Below, piece after piece: positions 26,016 to 35,645 of a DNA stretch of 64,000 bases. The position numbers and the translations under genes were made by a program. Within the stretch, counting starts at the first letter, position 1. Each line of letters starts with the position of its first letter. Origin of the DNA: Paenarthrobacter aurescens (GTDB taxonomy: Bacteria > Actinomycetota > Actinomycetes > Actinomycetales > Micrococcaceae). The DNA is taken from contig NZ_JAOEFX010000002.1 in NCBI RefSeq assembly GCF_025421775.1, forward strand, positions 434,001-498,000, read 5' to 3'. Below the pieces are notes generated by a model, which worked only from the letters and a program-made list of their open reading frames with translations, was not told where the DNA came from and did no database searches.

Positions 26016-26871
26016 CTCGGCGAACAAACCACTTACGACGGCGGCGCCGCCGCTGCGCGCACACTCGCCTGAGGTTTCGGCTGCCCGGGCGCGGCGTTGG
26101 GGCTCCTTCTTCTATGCGGAGCAGGTCCTCCGCGTCATGCGCAACTACGGCTGGTCCGTGATCCTTTACAGCGTAGGGCAGCCGGTGGCGTACCTCTTTG
26201 CCATGGGAGTCGGGCTTGCCAGTCTGGTGGACGCCAACAGCGAAGCGGCGTTCGGAGGGGTCAGCTACCTGGAGTTCGTGGCGCCCGCCTTGCTGGTCTC
26301 CGCTGCCGTGATGACGGCGTCGGGGGAGTTCTCCTACCCCATCATGGACGGATTCAAGTGGCGCCGGGTGTTCTACGGTCCGCACGCCTCGCCGCTCATT
26401 CCACAGCAAATCGCAAGTGGCCACATCATGGCCAGTACCCTGAGGTTCCTCCTGCAGTCGGTGGTCTATTTTCTGGTGGTGGCCATGTTCGGCGCATCCC
26501 CGAGTCCGTGGGGTTGGGTGTCCGCGATCGTGGCCACGGTGGCAGCATTGTCTTTCGGCCTGCCGTTGATGGCATACGCGGCCAGCATCAAACAGGACAA
26601 GGGGCAGTTTGCCTTGGTTCAACGCTTCATCGTGATGCCGCTGTTCCTCTTCTCGGGGACGTTCTTCCCCCTCGATTCGCTGCCCCTTGCCGTACGTTGG
26701 ATCGGCTGGATCTCGCCGGTCTGGCATGGGACCGAGTTGGGCCGGGTCTTCACCTACGGGATGGATCAAAGCCCCGTGCTGACCATCATCCATGTGGTGT
26801 TCCTGGTGGCCACAGCCACAGGTGGGTGGGTGCTGGTCCGCCGCCAGTTCGTGAAAAGGATGGGCTCATGA
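26008..26871 (+). CDS. ABC-2 type permease (first of two)
   Basis: About 287 aa with six hydrophobic segments of the ABC-2/NodJ type. IMDGFKWRRVFYGPHASPLI and the C-terminal RFIVMPLFLFSGTFFPLDSL (the ABC-2 signature) are clear. The start is a TTG at 26008, 5 nt after GGTAGGAG (TTG 26005 is adjacent), so it overlaps the ATPase gene by 8 nt. It overlaps the next permease by 4 nt (ATGA). It shares FLFSGTFFPL-type motifs with its partner, so the two probably form a heterodimeric channel. Confidence 0.85.
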   Translation: MTDSANKPLTTAAPPLRAHSPEVSAARARRWGSFFYAEQVLRVMRNYGWSVILYSVGQPVAYLFAMGVGLASLVDANSEAAFGGVSYLEFVAPALLVSAAVMTASGEFSYPIMDGFKWRRVFYGPHASPLIPQQIASGHIMASTLRFLLQSVVYFLVVAMFGASPSPWGWVSAIVATVAALSFGLPLMAYAASIKQDKGQFALVQRFIVMPLFLFSGTFFPLDSLPLAVRWIGWISPVWHGTELGRVFTYGMDQSPVLTIIHVVFLVATATGGWVLVRRQFVKRMGS

Positions 26872-27701
26872 GTGTCCTGACAGGTGGCCACAGCGCCACG
26901 GACCTTGCCCGGGAGCGTAAGTTTGGTCCGCTGTACTCCCGTAACGCCAAGGCCGTGGTGGGCCGTGGACTGATGGCTGCCAAGAGCAGCACGTGGCTGG
27001 TGATGGTGTCCGGTTTCTTCGAGCCCGTGCTGTTCCTGTTGGCCATGGGCGTGGGCATGGGCTCGATTGTGGGCACAGTCCAAGGTCCCGGCGGAGAAGA
27101 CATCAGCTACGCCGCCTACATTGCTCCCGCGTTATTGGCAGTCTCGGCCATGAACGGAGCCATTTACGACTCCACCTGGAACGTCTTCTTCAAGATGAAC
27201 TTCGCCAAGCTGTACCAGGGAATGCTCTACACCTCCCTGGGGCCGCTGGATGTGGCCATCGGCGAGATCTTCCTGGCTCTCCTTCGCGGCCTGCTGTATG
27301 CCACGGGGTTCACCGCCGTCATGGGAGTGATGGGACTGCTCACCAGTTGGTGGGCCATTCTGGTCATCCCTGCCTCGGTGCTGATCGCGTTCGGTTTCGC
27401 GAGCTTCGGGATGGGCATCACCAGCTTCATGAAGACTTTCCAGCAGATGGACTGGATCAACTTCTTCCTGCTGCCCATGTTCTTGTTCAGTGCCACGTTC
27501 TACCCGCTCAGCGTCTACCCGCAGGTCATCCAATGGTTCATCCAGGCCATGCCCCTGTGGCACGGAGTGGAGCTGCTGCGCCAGATCAGTGTTGGCTCTT
27601 TCAGCCCGGCAACCGCCATCCACGTGGGCTACTACCTGGTGATGATCACACTGGGCATCATGCTGACTACGGGGCGGCTGCGCCAACTGTTCCTCAAGTG
27701 A
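26868..27701 (+). CDS. ABC-2 type permease (second of two)
   Basis: 277 aa, six hydrophobic segments. PLDVAIGEIFLALLRGLLYA and LLPMFLFSATFYPLSVYPQV are ABC-2 permease hallmarks. ATG 26868 overlaps the upstream stop; the open frame further upstream is a shadow of the first permease. With 25026 and 26008 it completes the exporter. It is followed at once by a long perfect hairpin (27703-27769). Confidence 0.87.
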   Translation: MSVLTGGHSATDLARERKFGPLYSRNAKAVVGRGLMAAKSSTWLVMVSGFFEPVLFLLAMGVGMGSIVGTVQGPGGEDISYAAYIAPALLAVSAMNGAIYDSTWNVFFKMNFAKLYQGMLYTSLGPLDVAIGEIFLALLRGLLYATGFTAVMGVMGLLTSWWAILVIPASVLIAFGFASFGMGITSFMKTFQQMDWINFFLLPMFLFSATFYPLSVYPQVIQWFIQAMPLWHGVELLRQISVGSFSPATAIHVGYYLVMITLGIMLTTGRLRQLFLK

Positions 27702-27702
27702 T

Positions 27703-27769
27703 GGGAGTTTTTGTACAGCTAATGCCCTCAAAAAGCCGTCTTAGGGGCACTAGCTGTACAAAAACTCCC
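27703..27769. repeat. 67-nt near-perfect hairpin element
   Basis: GGGAGTTTTTGTACAGCTA (27703-27721) is followed by its exact reverse complement at 27751-27769. Inside, TGCCC (27723-27727) pairs with GGGCA (27745-27749) after one mismatch, extending the stem to about 25 bp. It begins 1 nt after the permease stop codon. The unusual AT-rich arms contrast with the surrounding GC-rich DNA. It may serve as a terminator, but it looks more like an interspersed palindromic repeat. Confidence 0.7.
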
Positions 27770-27828
27770 GTGTTCGCCGTCCGTGGAAGCGGGCACGGGC
27801 ACCAGTAGGCATTTGAGAGAATGGGTTC

Positions 27829-28395
27829 ATGCAATCTCTCGGTGACCCGCACCCGTCCACGTCCCCCGCCGGTAAAGGCATGTTCAAGGGCTTCCGCATC
27901 GGCGGCCTGGGGATGACCGTCGTCATCATCGCCTTCCTGGTCGCCGTCATTTTCGCGGCGAACCAGAACGATGTTGTGGGCTGGGTTGTCGCAGTTGTGG
28001 CATTCGGTTGGTTGGCCCTGGCCACCTTCGTCGTGCTGAGCATTCGCAAGGCCGCGCAGCGGGCCGGTGCAAAGCTGACCGAAGCGCAGAATGCCTTCAA
28101 CGCAGCAGCCGGCCGCGCGCCGTCGTCGTCCGCGGCCGACAGCGGCGGCACGCGCGTTGTAGCCGAGCGGAGCAAGGCGGACGAGGTACGCGACCTCAAG
28201 CTGGACCACTCGTTCAAAATCGTTCAGGTGCAGGTCCGCGTAGTGGATGAAGAACGCGCCAAGGGTGGCGCCGCAGATCAGGACACCATCAACCGGGCGC
28301 TGGAAACCATCGCCATTACGGCCACGAATGCACGGGACATGATCAAGTCCTCCGGCGGCTCGGACGAGCCCATGGCCGGCACCATCATCGACTAG
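27829..28395 (+). CDS. Hypothetical membrane protein with two helices and charged tail
   Basis: 188 aa. Two hydrophobic helices (VVIIAFLVAVIFAA and VVGWVVAVVAFGWLALATFVV, roughly residues 30-75) are followed by a cytoplasmic tail of about 110 residues. The tail has helical segments (KAAQRAGAKLTEAQNAFNAA, DEVRDLKLDHSFKIVQVQVR) and ends near ATNARDMIKSSGG. No family recognised. It is downstream of the hairpin and just upstream of the exonuclease gene; the codon pattern is normal for the window. Confidence 0.65.
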   Translation: MQSLGDPHPSTSPAGKGMFKGFRIGGLGMTVVIIAFLVAVIFAANQNDVVGWVVAVVAFGWLALATFVVLSIRKAAQRAGAKLTEAQNAFNAAAGRAPSSSAADSGGTRVVAERSKADEVRDLKLDHSFKIVQVQVRVVDEERAKGGAADQDTINRALETIAITATNARDMIKSSGGSDEPMAGTIID

Positions 28396-28398
28396 AGT
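28393..28398 (+). promoter_or_regulatory. -10 element for leaderless exonuclease III transcript
   Basis: TAGAGT sits 7 nt before GTG 28406. It overlaps the stop codon of the upstream gene. Confidence 0.45.
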
Positions 28399-28405
28399 GG
28401 ACCGG

Positions 28406-30372
<1,967 letters not shown>

Positions 30373-30487
30373 CTCCATGTGCTCCGCTGGCCAGCTCAAC
30401 GTCAAGACCGGCACCCGAAAGGGTGTCGGTCCGGACGACTCTCGCCAGCCCGCTGCCACCGGCACCGATTGCGGTGCCGGTGACACC

Positions 30488-31054
30488 ATGTGCGTGGGTG
30501 TGATCCTCGGTTTTCCGCCGGAGATCGCGCGTGAGCTCCAGGAATGGCGGGCCTCCTTCGGCGATCCGATGGCCGAGGTCATTCCCGCCCACATCACGCT
30601 GATCACCACCACGCCCACCCAGGATTGGGCGGCTACCCGCGAACACGTACGGGAAGTAGCGCGGACCCAGGAACCGTTCGATATCACCATTTCGGGTACA
30701 GGTTCGTTCCGTCCCATCTCACCCGTGGTGTTTGTCAATGTCGAAGAAGGCTTTGAAGAGTGCGTGCAGTTGCACGAGAAACTTCAAACGGGCCCGCTGG
30801 AGCGAATGCTTCCCTTCCCGTACCACCCGCACGTCACCGTGGCACACGATGTCGCACAGGAAAACCTTGACGAGGCCGAAACGGTCCTCAAAGATTACCG
30901 GGCGACCTTCCCTGTGGTTAGCATGGGACTTTACGAGCACGACACCAATGGAATTTGGCAGCTACGGGAAGAGCTCGACTTTGGCGGCGATACTGACGAA
31001 GAACAGCAAGCGGATTCAAGCCACACAGGCGGACGCTCCTCCGCTTCCAATTGA
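30488..31054 (+). CDS. 2'-5' RNA ligase family protein (2H phosphoesterase)
   Basis: 188 aa. Two HxT-type motifs define the 2H phosphoesterase fold: HITLITT (about residue 36) and HVTVAH (about 117). Family members hydrolyse cyclic phosphates or ligate RNA ends in vitro; the cellular substrate is unknown. The C-terminus is an acidic, low-complexity tail. The start is uncertain: ATG 30488 gives the normal family N-terminus (MCVGVILGF), while ATG 30377, 4 nt after the trpS stop, would add 37 residues. It lies between trpS and a membrane protein gene that overlaps its 3' end. Confidence 0.78.
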   Translation: MCVGVILGFPPEIARELQEWRASFGDPMAEVIPAHITLITTTPTQDWAATREHVREVARTQEPFDITISGTGSFRPISPVVFVNVEEGFEECVQLHEKLQTGPLERMLPFPYHPHVTVAHDVAQENLDEAETVLKDYRATFPVVSMGLYEHDTNGIWQLREELDFGGDTDEEQQADSSHTGGRSSASN

Positions 31055-32066
31055 GCTGGCCAAACTCAAGCTTGAACTCCTGCGCAAGAGGCAGGACTGG
31101 GGCCAGGCGAAACGCGCCGGTTTAGGCGTGCCACAGAAGGCCGGCGCATTCTTTGCCCTCTTCATGGCGAGGCTGAACACCAACCGCGCCATGCGTTCCT
31201 TCCAGCACTATTCACGGCAGCACGGGCCGTTGTTGAGCGCCGGCATCGGATTCAACATGTTCTTCTCCGTCACGGGTCTGATCACCACCGGCTTCGCAGT
31301 TGCCGGAATCGTTTTGGGTGGTAGCCCCGCACTTCAGGACGCTGTGATAGACAGCGTCGCCTCGGCTGCTCCCGGGCTTCTCCAGGTGGATGGCGGCGAG
31401 GGACTTGTTGATCCGCAGTCTTTGCTTAATCCCTCGGGACTTGGCTGGACAGCTCTGATTGCGGCGGTTGTCACCGTTTTCATCTCCCTTGGGTGGATAG
31501 CAAGCATCAGGGAGGGCATCCGAGGCGTCATGAATGCCGAGCCCCTGGTGCGTAATGCTGTCCTGCAGAAGGTCATCGACGCCGGCACGCTCCTTCTTCT
31601 TGGCGTGATGCTGGTAGTAAGTGCCGGCGCATCCCTGATCTTCGGCACGGCGGCCGACTGGCTCATCGACGTCCTGAAGCTGGATGAGAACGTGGCCGGG
31701 CCCATCGCCGCAACCGTCAAGATCGTCATTCCACTGCTGCTGAACTGCGCGACGGCGGCAGTACTGTTCCGTATTGCTGCCGGCCTCAAGCTGGGGCGGC
31801 GGGCCTTCCTCGAAGGGGTGGTGCTGGCCGGCGTCGGGACCACAGTCCTTCAACTCTTCAGCACCGAACTCCTGGCCCGGTCCGGGAACAATCCCGTCCT
31901 GGCATCGTTTGCCATCATCATCGGCCTGCTGATCTGGTTCAACCTGGTCAGCCAGGTGTTCCTCATCTCTGCCTCGTGGTCGGCCATTCGCGAGGCTGAC
32001 ACCGGGGCGGGGGAGACCCCTCGCAAGAAGGTCCTCGGTTCGCGCCGTGCGGCGCCCCGCACCTGA
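30981..32066 (+). CDS. YihY/BrkB family membrane protein
   Basis: 361 aa. After a charged cytoplasmic N-terminus it has about six transmembrane helices, with the family entry motif RAMRSFQHYSRQHGPLLSAG followed by IGFNMFFS. SWSAIREA near the C-terminus is also typical (YihY, formerly misnamed RNase BN). Function of the family is not settled. The start is taken as TTG 30981, 7 nt after GGGAAGAG; it overlaps the preceding gene by 74 nt, so a later start is possible. The 50-aa peptide gene at 32088 follows. Confidence 0.8.
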   Translation: MAAILTKNSKRIQATQADAPPLPIELAKLKLELLRKRQDWGQAKRAGLGVPQKAGAFFALFMARLNTNRAMRSFQHYSRQHGPLLSAGIGFNMFFSVTGLITTGFAVAGIVLGGSPALQDAVIDSVASAAPGLLQVDGGEGLVDPQSLLNPSGLGWTALIAAVVTVFISLGWIASIREGIRGVMNAEPLVRNAVLQKVIDAGTLLLLGVMLVVSAGASLIFGTAADWLIDVLKLDENVAGPIAATVKIVIPLLLNCATAAVLFRIAAGLKLGRRAFLEGVVLAGVGTTVLQLFSTELLARSGNNPVLASFAIIIGLLIWFNLVSQVFLISASWSAIREADTGAGETPRKKVLGSRRAAPRT

Positions 32067-32087
32067 CATTCCGGCTCTGGAGGCGCC

Positions 32088-32240
32088 ATGAACAATCAGC
32101 TGTGGATCGGATGCCTCCTGGGGGCCGCTGTGGGCCTCATCGTTGGCCAGTTGGTCTTCAACTCGCCCTTCCTGGGCATCCTTGTGGGTGTGGGACTCGG
32201 AGCACTTGTGGGGGCAGCGGTGGGACCCCGCCGCGGATAG
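32088..32240 (+). CDS. 50-aa glycine-zipper membrane peptide
   Basis: A short gene with a good ribosome site (GGAG 5 nt before ATG 32088) and a clean stop at 32238-32240. The product is almost all hydrophobic. Its two helices are rich in small residues at regular spacing (CLLGAAVGLIVGQLVF, GILVGVGLGALVGAAVG), a glycine-zipper pattern, and it ends in PRRG. Its start is 21 nt after the YihY-like gene stop, so they are probably cotranscribed. No family assigned. Confidence 0.6.
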   Translation: MNNQLWIGCLLGAAVGLIVGQLVFNSPFLGILVGVGLGALVGAAVGPRRG

Positions 32241-32262
32241 CCGGCAAGGCCCCGGAACCACC

Positions 32263-34503
32263 CTAGGGCGCCTGCATCAACCCTTCCCACGCAACGGTCC
32301 AGTCCGACGGGAATCCGGGGGCATGGCGCTCCGGCCCGTTGTCCCAGCCTGCCGCCATCAGTGCGACGGCAGCCAAAAGCCCCCCGTTTCCGGGGAGATA
32401 GAGCGGCAGGGAGTCGGTTTGCCGGTTGTGCCCATTGGTGAGGACCGTGTTCTTGCGGGCGTTGAGGAGGAGCGCGTCCACAGCCGCTTCGGGGTCCTCC
32501 AGCCGGGCAGCAGTCATCGCCATCACGGGATAGTCCCAGCCCCAAGTGCTGTCCCAGTCCCAGTCGGCCAGGACGTCCGACAGGGTGGCGCGCATAATGT
32601 CCGGGTCGATGAGATCTGTCTGTGGAAGGACCCCCAGAGCGCACAGCATGGACGGGTGGTCTGTGCGAATGGTGAACGGCTCCACGTCGATCGCAGCGTA
32701 CGCGCCATCGATCACGCGCGGTGGTACCAGGCCGTCTGCGACGTCGGACCATTCCGTCACGGGTTCCAGGCCCAGCCGCTCGCGCCACGCAGCCGCCGCC
32801 CGCAGGCCCCACTGCCAATAGGCCAACTCAAACGTGGGGTTGGTGACCTTGACCCGGATGGAGCCGTAGCTTTCCTGTGCTGGAATCAGGGGTGGACCCA
32901 GCTCGAAACCGCGTGATGTGGGATACGCAAAGCTTGCCATGAAGGCGGCCGATTCGAACACGATCTCCGCGAACTCCTCCAGCACTTCCCGGCTGGGGTC
33001 GGCGCGGTACACGAGCTCGGCCAGATGGATGGGATGTGGTTGCTGCCAGATCAGGAACGTTCCGATGGGGCTGGGGCTCTCCCTGCCGTCCGGTCCCACC
33101 TGTTTGGGCCAGCGGACGCCCTCGAAGCCCTGGGCTTTGGCGGTCTGGCGGGCGGTTTCCAGCATCGTGGCGTACCACCGCAGGGATGGCAGGAGCAGCT
33201 CCACCCGGTTCCAGTGCGCAAAGTGCGCGGCGTGCCACCAGTGCATTTCCAGGTGAAAACGGCCGCGCCACGAATTGCAGACAAGCCCGGTCTCCTGCGG
33301 CGGTAACGATCCTGAGCAATTGACCGCCGTCAGGTACTGGGACAGCACGATCCTGCGCTCCAGCTCCTTGGCGCGTGGATCGGCGGTCGCATGAAGCTCG
33401 ATTGCCCCGCCTGAGGACCAGAACTCCGGCCAATAGGCCTCTGATGCTGCCGCCACACTGCCCGTCGGTGTACGCACGACGCCGGTACTTCCTTCGGCGG
33501 AAGCGTTCGCCCCCGCTGCTTCGGCGGTCAGTCGGTTGTTGCCTCGTGGGACGCAGTCACCATCGCCGGCGGAGACGAAAGCAACGGAGAAATCCAGAAC
33601 GCGGGCGCTGTCCGGACCGCCGACAGGGGAGGGTGCAATCCGGAGGCGGTGCTGTTCGGTCTGTTCCACGGACAGGTCCGGACCGGTAATCACCACCCGG
33701 TAGCGGGAGTTGTCCAGCTCGCGGCGGACTGTCCATGCTGTGCAGCCATTGTGGGCTTGCGACGGCTCCGGTCCGTCGAGCTGTGTGGTGTGGGCGCCCA
33801 CCCTGCCCCAGTCCGCGGCGTCGTGCCACGCTTCAGACCCATACGGGAAGCCGAAGCCGACAACAAGACCAGCAGCCAGCGCCGTTGACTCCACCCGGAG
33901 GCCCACCTCGTCGCGGTGGGGGTGGCACGCCGTCGTGACTGTGACGTAGTGTCCTGCGAGCATGAAGCGGCTTGTCACTACCCCCGTCCACAGGTCCAGC
34001 GTTTGTTGGGTGTCGGTGATGTCTGCTTCCGTGATGGCCCGCTCCGCGCCATTCTTGATCCACCGGAAGCCGATCCGCCCCAGATCCAGTCGGTGGGCGT
34101 TCGCCCGGAGCCAGGTTTCAGCCGTGGAGGTGTCCGTTTCGCGGTCGTTGACGATCCCGCCCACCATGTCCACGTAAGGCACGGGGCCGCGGGGCGAATC
34201 GTAGAGGACGGTGGAACCAGCGAGGTCATAGGTTTCCGGCGAAGGCACCGAGTGCCAGCCCCACTGGGATTGCGTGCCCAGAAGCGTGCCTGGTGGAAGG
34301 TCGTCGCGGGCGCCAACAGGGTAGGCGTCGGGCATGGATTGCAGCCCTGTGAGGTCCATGGTGAAGGCGAATTCTCCATTGCCTACGGAGACAGGGCTCC
34401 GTGGATCAAGGTTTTCCTGCCGGACGTTGTGGCGCCGCACGAGGCCCTTGCGATCGATGGCTGCGGGGGATTGCGGACTATGGGTGGTGCTTTGGCTGTG
34501 CAC
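32263..34503 (-). CDS. Putative glycoside hydrolase, six-hairpin (alpha/alpha)6-like
   Basis: 746 aa, no obvious signal peptide, so probably cytoplasmic. The N-terminal part has a beta-sandwich-like composition (VSVGNGEFAFTMDLTGLQSM). The C-terminal half is helical with blocks seen in six-hairpin glycosidases: HLEMHWWHAAHFAHWNR, WPKQVGPDGRESP, FLIWQQPHPIHLAELVYR and WDWDSTWGWDYPVMAM. Acidic residues in HLEMHWWH and STWGWDYP are candidate catalytic groups. I cannot assign a CAZy family or substrate; GH65-like or related is my best guess. AGGAGG lies 9 nt before GTG 34503. A palindromic operator is at 34554-34573. It is encoded downstream of a GH43-like gene. Confidence 0.6.
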   Translation of the reverse strand: MHSQSTTHSPQSPAAIDRKGLVRRHNVRQENLDPRSPVSVGNGEFAFTMDLTGLQSMPDAYPVGARDDLPPGTLLGTQSQWGWHSVPSPETYDLAGSTVLYDSPRGPVPYVDMVGGIVNDRETDTSTAETWLRANAHRLDLGRIGFRWIKNGAERAITEADITDTQQTLDLWTGVVTSRFMLAGHYVTVTTACHPHRDEVGLRVESTALAAGLVVGFGFPYGSEAWHDAADWGRVGAHTTQLDGPEPSQAHNGCTAWTVRRELDNSRYRVVITGPDLSVEQTEQHRLRIAPSPVGGPDSARVLDFSVAFVSAGDGDCVPRGNNRLTAEAAGANASAEGSTGVVRTPTGSVAAASEAYWPEFWSSGGAIELHATADPRAKELERRIVLSQYLTAVNCSGSLPPQETGLVCNSWRGRFHLEMHWWHAAHFAHWNRVELLLPSLRWYATMLETARQTAKAQGFEGVRWPKQVGPDGRESPSPIGTFLIWQQPHPIHLAELVYRADPSREVLEEFAEIVFESAAFMASFAYPTSRGFELGPPLIPAQESYGSIRVKVTNPTFELAYWQWGLRAAAAWRERLGLEPVTEWSDVADGLVPPRVIDGAYAAIDVEPFTIRTDHPSMLCALGVLPQTDLIDPDIMRATLSDVLADWDWDSTWGWDYPVMAMTAARLEDPEAAVDALLLNARKNTVLTNGHNRQTDSLPLYLPGNGGLLAAVALMAAGWDNGPERHAPGFPSDWTVAWEGLMQAP

Positions 34504-34553
34504 TTCGCACGCCCTCCTGATGCTGTCTGACGTGACTGCTGCTGTCGCTGAGA

Positions 34554-34573
34554 AATCGTTTTCCGAAACGATT
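34554..34573 (-). promoter_or_regulatory. Palindromic operator upstream of the six-hairpin glycosidase gene
   Basis: AATCGTTT-TCCG-AAACGATT is a perfect inverted repeat with 8-bp arms, 50 nt upstream of the start. The core CGTTT-N4-AAACG recurs with one mismatch at 35603-35616, suggesting a shared LacI-type or similar repressor that is not encoded in this window. Confidence 0.6.
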
Positions 34574-34600
34574 CAATACTCGGGGCCATGCGAATCTGTG

Positions 34601-35566
34601 TCAACCCCTCATTCGGAGGATGCTCCTGGCATCCGTGTCCTCCAGTGACAACACCACAGTGTCCTCGAGTTCGTCGAGTGCGAAGAACGCCGCCCGCTCG
34701 TCCGGCGTCCCGTTGGGCTGATGCAAGGTGAGGAACAAGTTGCCGTCGAGGGTTCGGCCGATCATTCCGTGTCCACCGTTGGCGCTCCAGAGGGGCCTGG
34801 GTTCTTGGATCCATGGGCCCAGCACTGTTCCCGACCCGCTACGGGCAATGCCCATGGCGTAGCCGTCGTCGCCGAAGCTGGACCACAGCATGATGAGCTT
34901 GCCGCTGCTGAGGCGGAACAAGAACGGGCCGTCGGTAACGAAGACCGGAAACTCCCGGTCCTTCACGGATGGGGCATCCAGGGCCCGGGCCCAAGGAGCT
35001 TCTGAGGCGCTGAACAGAAAAACGGGCACACCCTCTGCGCTGCGCAGATCCGCCGTCAGGCGCTGTGCCATGACGGCTCCGTCGTGCACTTGCTTCCATT
35101 CGTGGCAGAAGACGATCCACGGCACTCCTTCCTGGTCCACGTGCAGGGTCCCATCCAGGCACTGCCAGTTGCGGGGTGTGACCGGGCCGTCGCTCCAAGG
35201 CTGGAATGGACCTTCGGGTTGCCCTGCTGAAAGTATCTGTGTTCCCCGAAGGTGGCCGGGGGCGATGAAGGTGGCAAACATGAAGTACCTGCCCTGATGC
35301 TCGTGAACTTCGGGTGCCCAATATTGCTCCTGGCTCCAGAAGGTGGGGGATGGCCGGAACGCCGCGAAGGGGCCGTCCCACATGGCCAGATCCCTGCTGC
35401 GGTAGCAGTCGAAGCCCGCGGCGGGCCCGGACCAGATGTTTTTGTCCGTGCTTCCGAAGAGCAGATACTCGCGGGTGTCGGCCAAGGTGAGGACGAAAGG
35501 ATCGCGGATCTGGATGTCGCTCAAGGTTCGGGACAAGGTGACTCCTTCGGTGGGGAAATAGTTCAT
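34601..35566 (-). CDS. GH43-like beta-propeller glycoside hydrolase
   Basis: 321 aa. The five-bladed propeller hallmarks are visible: IRDPFVL near residue 20 (candidate catalytic base Asp), a mid Asp in LDGTLHVD (about 165) and Glu in QYWAPEVHEH (about 86). GHGMIGRTLDGNLFLTLHQP is typical of the last blade. No signal peptide, so probably intracellular and acting on imported oligosaccharides such as arabino- or xylo-oligomers. ATG 35566 gives the natural N-terminus; a GTG at 35623 would run through the promoter and operator. It is divergent from the sugar-binding lipoprotein gene at 35646. Confidence 0.75.
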   Translation of the reverse strand: MNYFPTEGVTLSRTLSDIQIRDPFVLTLADTREYLLFGSTDKNIWSGPAAGFDCYRSRDLAMWDGPFAAFRPSPTFWSQEQYWAPEVHEHQGRYFMFATFIAPGHLRGTQILSAGQPEGPFQPWSDGPVTPRNWQCLDGTLHVDQEGVPWIVFCHEWKQVHDGAVMAQRLTADLRSAEGVPVFLFSASEAPWARALDAPSVKDREFPVFVTDGPFLFRLSSGKLIMLWSSFGDDGYAMGIARSGSGTVLGPWIQEPRPLWSANGGHGMIGRTLDGNLFLTLHQPNGTPDERAAFFALDELEDTVVLSLEDTDARSILRMRG

Positions 35567-35577
35567 AGTAAAAACTA

Positions 35578-35616
35578 TTGACGGCTCGACCGGTCCTTGA
35601 TACGTTTCAGGAACCG
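35578..35616 (+). promoter_or_regulatory. Promoter of the sugar-binding protein gene with operator on the -10
   Basis: TTGACG (35578-35583) and TACGTT (35601-35606) are exactly 17 nt apart. CGTTT-CAGG-AACCG (35603-35616) covers the -10 and start site and matches the CGTTT-N4-AAACG core of 34554-34573 except for one base. This gives a repressible divergent promoter with the GH43-like gene. Confidence 0.6.
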
Positions 35617-35645
35617 TTTTCACAGACTTGAAAGAAGCTTACCCA

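Noticed and set aside
26097..26867. Upstream extension of the second ABC-2 permease
   Set aside because: The extra sequence is the first permease gene read in another frame; ATG 26868 with ATGA overlap is the natural start.
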